DNA from: Sphingobacteriales bacterium 50-39
Lineage (GTDB): Bacteria > Bacteroidota > Bacteroidia > Chitinophagales > Chitinophagaceae
Direction of reading: 5' to 3'
NCBI GenBank assembly: GCA_001898505.1
Contig: MKTZ01000025.1
Location: 1-64,000 of the forward strand
Length of the DNA stretch: 64,000 nucleotides
Shown: piece after piece, positions 34,643 to 43,002 of the stretch
How the letters are laid out: every line of letters begins with the position of its first letter
How positions within the stretch are numbered: position 1 is the first letter of the stretch
Translations under genes and position numbers: made by a program
Notes under the pieces: generated by a model
Seen by the model: the letters and a program-made list of their open reading frames with translations, nothing else
Told to the model about the DNA's origin: nothing
Databases searched by the model: none

Positions 34643-35734
34643 ATGGAAGCAACGGAAACAAAAACTACGAGGGAGATCACCCAGGCAGCCTGGAACAAAC
34701 GTCCCTTGATCATTTCTGGCCCCTGCAGTGCAGAGACCGAGGAACAGGTGCTGGAGACTGCCAGTCGCCTTGCGAAGACCGGTAAAGTGGACATGATCCG
34801 TGCCGGTATCTGGAAACCGCGTACACGTCCCGGAAGCTTTGAAGGCATCGGCACCAAGGGGCTGGCCTGGATGCAACAGGCCCGCAAGCTGACGGGATTG
34901 CCTGTTACAGTGGAAGTGGCGACGGGCAAGCAAGTGGAGGACGCCCTGCATTTCGACGTGGATGTATTGTGGATAGGCGCCCGCACTACCGTGAACCCCT
35001 TTAGTGTACAGGAGGTGGCGGATGCTCTTCGTGGTGTAGATGTACCCGTGCTGATCAAGAACCCCATCAACCCCGATCTGGAACTGTGGACTGGAGCTGT
35101 GGAAAGGGTTGCCAAGGCAGGCATCAAACAAATAGGGCTTATCCATCGTGGATTCAGCTCCTATGGCAATACAGAATATCGTAACGCGCCCATGTGGCAC
35201 CTGGCCATCGAGATGAAGCGTCGCAGTCCCGGTATGATGATGATCAATGACCCATCCCATATCAGCGGTCGCCGCGATATCCTGCTGGATGTAGCGCAGA
35301 AGGCTATCGACCTGGATTTCGACGGACTGATCATCGAGAGCCATATCGACCCCGATAAGGCATGGAGCGATGCCAAGCAGCAGATCACGCCCGAGCGTCT
35401 GGCCGAGATGCTGGACAGCATTAAGTGGCGTCATGAGACCACTACCGAAAAAGAATTTATCGATGCACTGGCAAAACTTCGGGAGCAGATCAACCACATC
35501 GACGATGAACTGATCCAGCTGTTAGGACAACGTATGAAGGTGGCCGATAAGATCGGCGCTTACAAGAAGGAGAACAATATTACTATCCTGCAGACCAACC
35601 GGTGGAATGCCATCCTTGAGAAGGCTTTTGCAAAAGGTGACAAGCTGGGTTTAAGCAAGGAATTCATCACCAAGTATTATGATGCGGTGCACATGGAGTC
35701 CATCAATCACCAGAACAAGATCATGAACTCTTAG
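34643..35734 (+). CDS. Bifunctional DAHP synthase / chorismate mutase type II
   Basis: 363 residues. The N-terminal class I DAHP synthase domain (about 10-265) has LIISGPCSAETEEQVLE (about 21), the GIWKPRTRPGSFEG segment (about 56) and DPSHISGRRD (about 200); it condenses phosphoenolpyruvate and erythrose 4-phosphate at the entry to the shikimate pathway. The C-terminal AroQ-type chorismate mutase (about 275-360, LAKLREQINHIDDELIQLLGQRM) makes prephenate. This fusion is common in Bacteroidota and explains why PheA and TyrA here lack mutase domains. Confidence 0.95.
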   Translation: MEATETKTTREITQAAWNKRPLIISGPCSAETEEQVLETASRLAKTGKVDMIRAGIWKPRTRPGSFEGIGTKGLAWMQQARKLTGLPVTVEVATGKQVEDALHFDVDVLWIGARTTVNPFSVQEVADALRGVDVPVLIKNPINPDLELWTGAVERVAKAGIKQIGLIHRGFSSYGNTEYRNAPMWHLAIEMKRRSPGMMMINDPSHISGRRDILLDVAQKAIDLDFDGLIIESHIDPDKAWSDAKQQITPERLAEMLDSIKWRHETTTEKEFIDALAKLREQINHIDDELIQLLGQRMKVADKIGAYKKENNITILQTNRWNAILEKAFAKGDKLGLSKEFITKYYDAVHMESINHQNKIMNS

Positions 35735-35736
35735 TC

Positions 35737-36165
35737 ATGAACGGGCCTTCTGTCTATCTGTTCGTACATGTTATTTGTACAGTGCAGGGGCGTGAAAAAC
35801 TGCTGGCAAAACCTGTCAGGAAAGTACTTTTCGTCCATATGCAGAAAGAGGGGGAGGCGAAGGGACTTAAGATACTGGAAGTGAACGGTGTGGAGGATCA
35901 CATGCATTTGCTGGTGCAACTTATGCCTTCACAAAACCTTGCACAGGTGGTCAGGAGCATCAAGGCTGCCTCGTCAGACTGGCTGAATGAGAACAGGCTG
36001 TTGGCCACTCCTTTCGAATGGGAGGAAACCTACTATGCATTATCTGTAAGTCCCAGCAGTGTCAAACAAGTGAAAGATTTTATCGAGAAGCAGGAAGAGC
36101 ATCATAAGGTGAAGGACCTCGATGCCGAGTTGGAAGCATTCATAAGACTCAAAGAACAGATATGA
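35737..36165 (+). CDS. IS200-type HUH transposase homologue lacking the catalytic tyrosine
   Basis: 142 residues, clear homologue of IS200/IS605 TnpA (Y1 transposase). The N-terminal VYLFVHVICTVQGRE block and the HUH metal motif GVEDHMHLLV (His55 and His57) are intact. In active TnpA the next motif is Y-I-x-N-Q-E-E-H-H with Tyr as nucleophile; here it reads DFIEKQEEHH, so residue 115 is Phe (codon TTT at 36079). There are no subterminal hairpins or IS ends: only 2 bases separate it from aroG and its stop overlaps aroB by 4 bases. It therefore looks like a domesticated, strand-transfer-dead protein cotranscribed with aro genes; it may still bind a DNA or RNA hairpin. Confidence 0.88.
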   Translation: MNGPSVYLFVHVICTVQGREKLLAKPVRKVLFVHMQKEGEAKGLKILEVNGVEDHMHLLVQLMPSQNLAQVVRSIKAASSDWLNENRLLATPFEWEETYYALSVSPSSVKQVKDFIEKQEEHHKVKDLDAELEAFIRLKEQI

Positions 36166-37193
36166 ACAGACTGCAGTATAAATTTTCCGGCAAGACCACC
36201 ACTTATTATTTCGATGCGGACTTTGCCTATCTGGAGAAACTGGTGAACAGGCAGCAGGCGGTGATCCTTACGGACGAGAATGTCTTTCAGCGGCACCAGA
36301 AGAAGCTGAAAGGTTGGAAAACGATCGTCATCCCGGCCGGAGAAGCGTATAAGATGCAGGCGACTGTGAACGCTGTCATCGAACAACTGATCGGCATGGG
36401 CGCCGACCGAAAGACGTTTCTTATCGGCATCGGCGGAGGGGTTGTAACGGATATTGCCGGCTATGTCGCTGCAATCTATATGAGGGGTATCCCGTGCGGG
36501 TTCCTGCCGACATCCATCCTGGCGATGGTAGATGCCTCGATAGGCGGGAAGAATGGCATAGATGTGGGGGTTTACAAGAACCTTGTTGGTACTATCCGGC
36601 AGCCTGAATTCCTTTTGTATGATTACAGTCTGTTGAAGACCCTGCCTGATGCGGAGTGGGTCAATGGTTTTGCGGAGATCATCAAGCATGCCGCCATCAG
36701 GGATGCGGCATTGTTCAGGGAGCTGGAGAAGAACAAGCTGACAACCTACAAGCGGGACAAGGCTGCTCTGGCGAAGCTAATTCGCCGCAATGCGGTGATC
36801 AAATCCAATGTCGTCGAAAAGGATGAGTTCGAGCAAGGGGACAGGAGGATGCTTAATTTCGGTCATACGCTCGGCCATGCCATCGAAAACCTGCTCCAGC
36901 TACCGCATGGACATGCCATCTCCATCGGAATGGTAGCGGCCAGCCTGATCTCTGAAGAGTATACGAATTTTAAGGATACGGACAGGGTTGCCGAGACCCT
37001 GAAGAAATATGGTCTGCCGACACAGGTAAATTTCGATAGCAAGGAAGTGATGAATGTGCTGAAGATGGATAAGAAGAAGGTGAAGGATTCCATGAACTAT
37101 GTATTGTTGAACAAGATAGGGCAGGCCGTAGTAAAGGTCATTCCTATCGTGGAGTTGGAAAAACTATTACAATCAATCATAACGGCTCGCTGA
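36162..37193 (+). CDS. aroB: 3-dehydroquinate synthase
   Basis: Second step of the shikimate pathway, DAHP to 3-dehydroquinate, NAD and zinc dependent. 343 residues. NAD-binding GIGGGVVTDIAGYVAA (about 87-102), PTSILAMVDASIGGKNGID (about 113-131), and zinc ligands including HTLGHAIE (about 234) and LPHGHAISIGM (about 246-256). Start ATG overlaps the end of the IS200-like gene (ATGA). Confidence 0.95.
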   Translation: MNRLQYKFSGKTTTYYFDADFAYLEKLVNRQQAVILTDENVFQRHQKKLKGWKTIVIPAGEAYKMQATVNAVIEQLIGMGADRKTFLIGIGGGVVTDIAGYVAAIYMRGIPCGFLPTSILAMVDASIGGKNGIDVGVYKNLVGTIRQPEFLLYDYSLLKTLPDAEWVNGFAEIIKHAAIRDAALFRELEKNKLTTYKRDKAALAKLIRRNAVIKSNVVEKDEFEQGDRRMLNFGHTLGHAIENLLQLPHGHAISIGMVAASLISEEYTNFKDTDRVAETLKKYGLPTQVNFDSKEVMNVLKMDKKKVKDSMNYVLLNKIGQAVVKVIPIVELEKLLQSIITAR

Positions 37194-37194
37194 T

Positions 37195-38475
37195 ATGCTA
37201 ACAAGGATAAATCCCTCTTTATTGAAAGGCGAGATACAGGCGCCTGCGTCTAAAAGTTCGATGCAGAGAGCTTGTGCGGCTGCCGTGCTGAATAAGGGAA
37301 CAACGTCTATTTATAATCCCGGGCATAGCAATGACGACAAGGCTGCGTTGGGTGTGATCCAGGCGTTGGGGGCGGAAGTGACACAGGGTGTGGATGTTCT
37401 GAAGATTGTCAGCCAGGGGATAAGGCCGGGCAAGGCAGCGGTGAATTGTGGAGAGAGTGGTTTGGGAATACGGATGTTCGCACCCATCATTGCGCTGAGT
37501 GAAAAGCCTATTGCTGTCAATGGGGAAGGAAGCCTGCTCACGAGACCGATGGATTTCTTCGACGAAATATTTCCGCAATTGGATATCCGGGTCGTTTCCA
37601 ATAAAGGGCGTCTGCCTTTGGAGATACAGGGGCCATTGCAGCCCCGGACCATCAGTATCGACGGTTCGCTGAGCTCTCAGTTCCTGACCGGATTGCTGTT
37701 TGCGTATGCGGCTGCCGGGGCAAAGGGTGTTTCCATCCGGGTGAACAATCTGAAGAGCCGGCCTTATATTGATCTGACGTTGCAGGTATTGCAGCATTTT
37801 GGATGGAAGGTGGAGAACAGGAATTATGAGGAGTTTTATTTTTCAGGGGCTGGTGAAGCGGCATCGGGAGATAAGAGCTATATAGTGGAGGGAGATTGGA
37901 GCGGAGGGGCGTTCTTGCTGGTTGCAGGCGCCATTGCGGGACCTATCACTATAAAAGGACTGGATACTGCCAGCACGCAGGCGGATAAGGCGATCCTGCG
38001 GGCGTTGAGAGATAGTGGCGCAGCGTTGACGATAGCGGACCGTACACAGCATGTAGGCCCGGCGGCATTGAAAGCTTTCCAATTCGATGCTACGGATTGT
38101 CCCGATCTGTTCCCTCCTTTGGTGGCGCTGGCTGCTTATTGCGAAGGAACGACTGTTATCGATGGGGTGAGCCGTCTGGCGCATAAGGAAAGCAATCGCG
38201 GGCTCACCTTACAGGATGAGTTCGGGAAGATGGGAGTTCTTATCGAGCTGGATGGAGACCGAATGACTGTGCAAGGGGGGAAAGGAGTCAAGGGCGCCGT
38301 TGTCCATTCCCGTCATGATCACCGGATCGCTATGGCCTGTGCCGTGGCAGGACTTCGTGCGCAGGGAGATGTCACTATCGAGGAGGCGCAAGCGATCAAT
38401 AAATCGTATCCTGATTTTTATGAGCACCTGCAGCAGCTGGGTGCGGTTGTCAATACTAAAATCGAATTAGTATGA
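37195..38475 (+). CDS. aroA: 3-phosphoshikimate 1-carboxyvinyltransferase (EPSP synthase)
   Basis: Adds the enolpyruvyl group of PEP to shikimate 3-phosphate. 426 residues, two-domain fold. Substrate-binding sequences: LKGEIQAPASKSSMQRA (about 7-23), NCGESGLGIRMFAPI (about 83-97), DGSLSSQFLTGLLFA (about 158), and HDHRIAMACAVAG near 363. It has SGLGIR where many enzymes have SGTTXR, so it falls in a divergent group typical for Bacteroidota. One base after aroB, 4-base overlap with aroC. Confidence 0.93.
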   Translation: MLTRINPSLLKGEIQAPASKSSMQRACAAAVLNKGTTSIYNPGHSNDDKAALGVIQALGAEVTQGVDVLKIVSQGIRPGKAAVNCGESGLGIRMFAPIIALSEKPIAVNGEGSLLTRPMDFFDEIFPQLDIRVVSNKGRLPLEIQGPLQPRTISIDGSLSSQFLTGLLFAYAAAGAKGVSIRVNNLKSRPYIDLTLQVLQHFGWKVENRNYEEFYFSGAGEAASGDKSYIVEGDWSGGAFLLVAGAIAGPITIKGLDTASTQADKAILRALRDSGAALTIADRTQHVGPAALKAFQFDATDCPDLFPPLVALAAYCEGTTVIDGVSRLAHKESNRGLTLQDEFGKMGVLIELDGDRMTVQGGKGVKGAVVHSRHDHRIAMACAVAGLRAQGDVTIEEAQAINKSYPDFYEHLQQLGAVVNTKIELV

Positions 38476-39482
38476 ATGCATTTGGCAGGCTTTTTCGAGT
38501 GACGATATTTGGAGAATCCCATGGAGAGAGTGTGGGAGTCAATATTGACGGATGTCCGGCGGGGCTCGCATTGAGTGTAGAGGATTTTCTGCCCGATATT
38601 GAAAGGCGGAAGGGTGGGATGCAAAAAGGGACGACGCCCCGTAAGGAGGATGATCTCCCTATTTTCAAGAGCGGGGTATTCAATGGGCGGACTACGGGCG
38701 CACCGTTGACCATTCTTTTCGAGAACAACAATACGCGCAGCGGGGATTATGAGAAGCAGCGTGCTGTCCCGCGTCCGGGGCATGCGGATTTCGTAGCGCA
38801 TAAGAAATTTGGCGGATACGAGGATTTCCGGGGTGGCGGGCATTTCTCCGGCAGGCTGACCGTAGCGCTGGTAGCTGCGGGGGTTATTGCCAAAAAGCTG
38901 TTGGGGGCCGTGGATCGGGGTATTCCCGTGCGGGCCTCTATCCTGGAGATCGGCGGCGAGTCGGATATGGAAAAGGGGTTGCAAAAGGCCATCGATGCAA
39001 AGGACACCATCGGAGGGATCGTCGAATGCAGGGCGGAGGGATTGCCGATCGGACTGGGCGAGCCTTTTTTTGATAGTGTGGAATCTGTATTGAGCCATGC
39101 CGTATTTGCTATTCCTGCTATACGCGGCGTCGAATTCGGGACCGGCTTCGCCGCCGCCAGGATGTTCGGCAGTCAGCATAATGATCCGATAGAGGACGCT
39201 ACCGGGCGGACGAGAACGAACCATGCCGGAGGCGTGGTGGGGGGCATCACCAATGGAAATGATTTGGTTTTTCGAATAGCTGTGAAGCCGACATCGTCTA
39301 CGCCTAAAGAACAGCTGACACTCAATTGGGAGACGGGGGAACAGGAGATATTTTCCGTCAAAGGACGTCATGACCTTTGTATCGCATTGCGGGTACCTGT
39401 GGTGCTGGAGGCTGTCACCGCCCTGGTGCTGGCCGACCTTTTGCTGTTGGAGCAATATATACCCAGACGAATGAGGGATTGA
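38472..39482 (+). CDS. aroC: Chorismate synthase
   Basis: Last common step: 5-enolpyruvylshikimate 3-phosphate to chorismate using reduced FMN. 336 residues. Signatures: FGESHGESVGVNIDGCPAGL (about 12-31), RPGHADFVAHKKFGGYEDFRGGGHFSGR (about 98-125) and RTRTNHAGGVVGGITNG (about 244-260). Probable last gene of the aromatic operon; no clear terminator seen before the next gene 88 bases on. Confidence 0.95.
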   Translation: MNAFGRLFRVTIFGESHGESVGVNIDGCPAGLALSVEDFLPDIERRKGGMQKGTTPRKEDDLPIFKSGVFNGRTTGAPLTILFENNNTRSGDYEKQRAVPRPGHADFVAHKKFGGYEDFRGGGHFSGRLTVALVAAGVIAKKLLGAVDRGIPVRASILEIGGESDMEKGLQKAIDAKDTIGGIVECRAEGLPIGLGEPFFDSVESVLSHAVFAIPAIRGVEFGTGFAAARMFGSQHNDPIEDATGRTRTNHAGGVVGGITNGNDLVFRIAVKPTSSTPKEQLTLNWETGEQEIFSVKGRHDLCIALRVPVVLEAVTALVLADLLLLEQYIPRRMRD

Positions 39483-39570
39483 TTTCCAGGGCAACTGAAT
39501 TTTTCGACCGAAATAACGGAAAAATAGTTATTTACAATTGAGAAATATTAGTTCGTTGTATTATATTGTC

Positions 39571-41265
39571 ATGCGTATGAACTACCGAAAGCGCCGTTCC
39601 AGGATATTACCCATTATTTTATTGCTGTCGACATTATTCTCCCGCTGTAATAACAATACAGGGAAGATAGAAAAGGATACAGTGAAGAATCCTGCGAAAA
39701 TGGAAGAGCATGTGGGGGATGACATGAAGAAGATGTTGCAGTATGCCCTGGATAACAAGGACAAGCTGAACGACTCGACCACCCTGAATTACCGGAAATT
39801 ACTGGACAGTATTTATGAGGCCAATGGCTATGTTCCTTTATGGAGCCAGAAAGACCAATGGCAGAAGCCAGCGGATTCTCTTTTCAATTTTATTGAGAAT
39901 AGCAAGCTGTATGGGCTTTTCCCATCCGACTACCATTATTCTGCCTTATCGTTTATTCATCGGATACTCGGAGAGGACACGCTGGCGCGGAAGAATGCGG
40001 CGTTATGGGCCAGGGCTGATCTTTTGTTTACAGATGCATTCTTTACCCTGGTCAGGCATATGAAACAGGGCCGGCTGGATCACGATAGTCTTACGTTGCG
40101 GAAGGACTCGATGCTGCCGGAAGGATTATTTAGGAATTCGTTGACTACAGCCCTTCACACGGACAGCTTTAGCAGTGTTCTACAGGCATTGCAGCCTAAA
40201 TACAAAGGATATGATTCTTTGCAGACCTACCTGAGGGAGTTCCTGGCGACGGCCCGTTTTCGCAAGCTGACCTGGCTGGAGTATCCTTATAAGGATTCCA
40301 CTACTTTTTATCGGGATCTTGCCCGCCGGCTACAGGAGGTGGGTTATATTGATAGTGCTGCCAACGCCAACAATGTGGACACGGCGACGCTGGCCAGGGC
40401 CATCAGGGCCTATCAGACGGCCAATAAGCTGAAGGCAAACGGTAAGGTCTATGGGGACATGATCACTATGATGGATAACTCCGACTGGGAAAAGTTCAAG
40501 CGGGTGGCCATCACCATGGACAAGTACAAGCTGTTGCCCGACACGCTGCCTACTACCTATGTGTGGGTCAACCTGCCTGCCTTTGATCTGCATGTTATCA
40601 ATGACGACACCACCGTCTTTACATCGAAGGTGATCGTGGGGGCTCCCAAGACCAGGACGCCGCTGCTGACCAGCGAAATATCCAATTTTATCACCTATCC
40701 CCAATGGACGGTGCCCAACAGCATTATTTTTAAGGAGATGCTGCCCCAGATAAAAGAAAATGTGGATTATCTCCGCAAACAGAACCTGATCGTGGTGGAC
40801 TGGAATGACAGCGTCCGGGACCCGGCGACCATCAAGTGGAGGAAGCTGAACAAGAATAATTTCCCTTACCAGCTAAAGCAGCGCCAGGGTGATGATAATT
40901 CGCTGGGGGTCATGAAGTTTAACTTTAGGAATAAGTATGATGTGTATCTGCATGATACAAATGTCCGTTGGATGTTCGGTAAGTCCTATCGGGCGTTGAG
41001 CCATGGGTGTGTACGGGTAAAGGAGTGGCAGAAACTGGCGGATTTTCTCATCCGCAACGATACGATCAGGTATAAGCCGGATACGGTAAAAGCCTGGATA
41101 CAGCGCCAGGAGAAGCATACTGTCTATGGGTTTGCCAAAGTCCCTATATTTCTCCGTTATTTCTCCGTCGAGGGCAGCAAGGGGCGGCTTCTTTTTCATG
41201 ATGACATCTATGGGGAGGACCGGCTGCTGAGGGACAGATACTTTGCAGATAAGCCAATTAATTGA
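39571..41265 (+). CDS. L,D-transpeptidase (YcbB-like), lipoprotein
   Basis: About 564 residues from the ATG at 39571 (another ATG at 39577; an upstream TTG is less likely). Signal peptide ends with a possible lipobox LFSRC. Order: N-terminal scaffold domain, peptidoglycan-binding-like region (about 230-310, ATLARAIRAYQTANKLKANGKVYG), then the YkuD catalytic domain with the motif SHGCVRVKEW, Cys near residue 480. Forms 3-3 crosslinks in peptidoglycan or attaches proteins to it, in the periplasm. Confidence 0.9.
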   Translation: MRMNYRKRRSRILPIILLLSTLFSRCNNNTGKIEKDTVKNPAKMEEHVGDDMKKMLQYALDNKDKLNDSTTLNYRKLLDSIYEANGYVPLWSQKDQWQKPADSLFNFIENSKLYGLFPSDYHYSALSFIHRILGEDTLARKNAALWARADLLFTDAFFTLVRHMKQGRLDHDSLTLRKDSMLPEGLFRNSLTTALHTDSFSSVLQALQPKYKGYDSLQTYLREFLATARFRKLTWLEYPYKDSTTFYRDLARRLQEVGYIDSAANANNVDTATLARAIRAYQTANKLKANGKVYGDMITMMDNSDWEKFKRVAITMDKYKLLPDTLPTTYVWVNLPAFDLHVINDDTTVFTSKVIVGAPKTRTPLLTSEISNFITYPQWTVPNSIIFKEMLPQIKENVDYLRKQNLIVVDWNDSVRDPATIKWRKLNKNNFPYQLKQRQGDDNSLGVMKFNFRNKYDVYLHDTNVRWMFGKSYRALSHGCVRVKEWQKLADFLIRNDTIRYKPDTVKAWIQRQEKHTVYGFAKVPIFLRYFSVEGSKGRLLFHDDIYGEDRLLRDRYFADKPIN

Positions 41266-41332
41266 TATCTTAGTGAACTACGGCGCCGCAGGCGTCGGAG
41301 CATATCCAATCCTTGAAAAATCAATTGCGCCA

Positions 41333-41794
41333 ATGTCAAAGAAATTTAAAACCGGACTACTAGCCTGCTTTGTCTTTCCTGTAGCCGTTCTGGGCAAGGA
41401 GGAAAGCCCTGTCCGGGACACTGTTCTTCCCAGGCACCATCACAAGCCTGCCTCTGTCAAGGTGCAATATGGGGTCGCGAGCTATTACGCCAACAAATTC
41501 GAGGGGCGCAAGACTTATACGGATGAGATCTTCCATCAGCAGAAGCTTACGGCTGCCAGCAATACTTTGCCGATGTACACCTGGGTACGTGTGACGAATC
41601 TGCGTAATCACAGGTCGGTGATAGTAAGGATCAACGACAAGATGCATCCTCATAACAAGCGTCTTATCGATCTCAGTCGCGCTGCTGCGGAAAGGCTTGG
41701 TTATTGCGGGAAGGGGTTGACGCATGTGCGGATAGATGTGCTTGGGAAGAAGCGACCGCCCGAGGCGGAAGACGAGACGACGACAAAAAAATAA
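41333..41794 (+). CDS. RlpA-like septal ring lytic transglycosylase (DPBB domain)
   Basis: About 153 residues from the ATG at 41333, where a normal signal peptide begins (MSKKFKTGLLACFVFPVAVLG); an earlier in-frame ATG at 41243 overlaps the preceding gene. The double-psi beta-barrel has VQYGVASYYANKFEGRKTYTDE, LPMYTWVRVTNL, VIVRINDK and IDLSRAAAERLG. No SPOR domain. RlpA proteins cleave or bind denuded glycan strands at the septum. 67 bases after the L,D-transpeptidase, so murein functions cluster here. Confidence 0.87.
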   Translation: MSKKFKTGLLACFVFPVAVLGKEESPVRDTVLPRHHHKPASVKVQYGVASYYANKFEGRKTYTDEIFHQQKLTAASNTLPMYTWVRVTNLRNHRSVIVRINDKMHPHNKRLIDLSRAAAERLGYCGKGLTHVRIDVLGKKRPPEAEDETTTKK

Positions 41795-41813
41795 CGTCAC
41801 CGGCCAAATGAAA

Positions 41814-41837
41814 AAACCCGGATCGTCATCCGGGTTT
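41814..41837. terminator. Terminator between rlpA-like and PepSY-like genes
   Basis: Perfect 10-base arms AAACCCGGAT (41814-41823) and ATCCGGGTTT (41828-41837) with a 4-base loop. The minus strand continues with a run of T, so it is strongest for the minus-strand gene at 41876; it may serve both. Confidence 0.8.
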
Positions 41838-41875
41838 GAAGTCAACGCTTATTGACTTAATTGAATGGGTTGGGA

Positions 41876-42319
41876 TTAACTCTTCATTTTCTTAAAAACA
41901 CTGATGGAGCCGTCGGTGGCCACATTCAATACATACTTCCTGTCTTCTTTAATCACCGTGACATAGTAGCTCAATCCATTTTCCGAATGATCGAACTCGA
42001 TGGCTTCGGTGATATCAAAGCCCTTGTATTCTTTATTGATGTTGATGACATAGGAGAGGGGCAGATCCTTTACGGATATTTCGCGGCTGAGGCCGATGTA
42101 GTTACCTGTACGATCGAAGAAGGCTTGCAGCTTCAGGCTGTGCCAGGTGAAATTTACTTCGGTGAAATCTTTTTTTACCGTGTAGGATACTTCAGTAGCC
42201 TGGGGGAATGATTTTTTAAAAGCGTCTGCGCCTTTGAAATCGAGTGCGTTGTTATCGCCTGCAAATGCTGAGCTTGCGATGGTTATTACCATTAAAGCGA
42301 TGATCGTTACCTTTTTCAT
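41876..42319 (-). CDS. Periplasmic PepSY-like (DUF2874-type) protein
   Basis: About 147 residues from the ATG at 42319, which begins a clean signal peptide (MKKVTIIALMVITIASSAFA). Mature part resembles small BLIP/PepSY-like domains: AFKKSFPQATEVSYTVKKDFTEVNFTW and repeated YVxN-type strands. Secreted to the periplasm; no known enzyme motif. A GTAACC-N16-GGTC sequence lies upstream on the same strand, but that region also fits a plus-strand promoter. Confidence 0.72.
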   Translation of the reverse strand: MKKVTIIALMVITIASSAFAGDNNALDFKGADAFKKSFPQATEVSYTVKKDFTEVNFTWHSLKLQAFFDRTGNYIGLSREISVKDLPLSYVININKEYKGFDITEAIEFDHSENGLSYYVTVIKEDRKYVLNVATDGSISVFKKMKS

Positions 42320-42369
42320 AAAAACTATTTTTTTAAGTTTGTTTGCCAATGTTTGGTCGTTAGGTATAA

Positions 42370-42395
42370 GACCAATCGAATGCCAAATAGGTTAC
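42370..42395 (-). promoter_or_regulatory. Possible ECF-type promoter of the PepSY-like gene
   Basis: Minus strand GTAACC (42395-42390), 16 bases, GGTC (42373-42370), same spacing as the three motifs near 25.2 kb. The start would lie near 42362, leaving a leader of about 43 bases. Ambiguous, because the same bases form TACATTTG on the plus strand. Confidence 0.3.
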
Positions 42396-42400
42396 ATTTG
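42393..42400 (+). promoter_or_regulatory. Candidate -7 element upstream of dps
   Basis: TACATTTG followed by C matches TAnnTTTG(C), 131 bases before the Dps ATG. A short palindrome GTCCG-GTAT-CGGAC (42452-42465) lies in the resulting leader or downstream of the start and could be a regulator site. Confidence 0.35.
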
Positions 42401-42531
42401 CATAACATATTGATAATTAGAAGTATCGTAAATTTGTTAAAAAGCGTGACTGTCCGGTATCGGACGATTGATTGTACGCAAGTGGACAATTTCGCTGTAA
42501 GCGCGATTATCACCATTCAAAATAATAAGTC

Positions 42532-43002
42532 ATGAAGACAAACATTGGAATTTCCCAGCAGAATCTACAGGCAGTGGCAGCGGAGCTGTCCAAATTATTG
42601 GCCGATGAATTTGTACTCTATACGAAGACACGCAATGCGCATTGGAATGTGGAAGGTCCTGACTTTCATACCATGCATATCTTTTTTGAGCAGCAATATG
42701 AGGCTTTGGATGAGACGATGGACAGTGTTGCCGAACGTATCCGTCAGCTGGGGCATTTTGCGCCGGCCACGTTGCAAAGCTTTCTTTCGTTGACCCATCT
42801 TACGGAGAAATTGGGAGAGGAGAATGACAGCCAGGGATTTCTCAAGGAGCTGCTCGTCGATCATGAGAACATCATCATTTATTGCCGCGAGAACATCAAT
42901 CGTTTTGCCAACGAATATGGCGATCTGGGCACCAGCGATTTTATCACGGGTCTGATGGAAGAGCATGAGAAGATGGCCTGGATGCTGCGTGCGCACCTTT
43001 AG
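42532..43002 (+). CDS. Dps-family DNA-protecting ferritin
   Basis: 156 residues, one four-helix ferritin-like domain. Dinuclear iron site motif TKTRNAHWNVEGPDFHTMHIFFEQQYEALDETMDSVAERI at about residues 29-68, with the conserved His, Asp and Glu ligands. Dps dodecamers oxidise and store iron and can coat DNA under starvation or peroxide stress. Its last 4 bases overlap the convergent PBP gene. Confidence 0.95.
   Translation: MKTNIGISQQNLQAVAAELSKLLADEFVLYTKTRNAHWNVEGPDFHTMHIFFEQQYEALDETMDSVAERIRQLGHFAPATLQSFLSLTHLTEKLGEENDSQGFLKELLVDHENIIIYCRENINRFANEYGDLGTSDFITGLMEEHEKMAWMLRAHL

Noticed and set aside
35737-36165. Active IS200 insertion sequence
   Set aside because: No end hairpins, no flanking spacer, catalytic Tyr replaced by Phe, and start/stop are fused to the operon.
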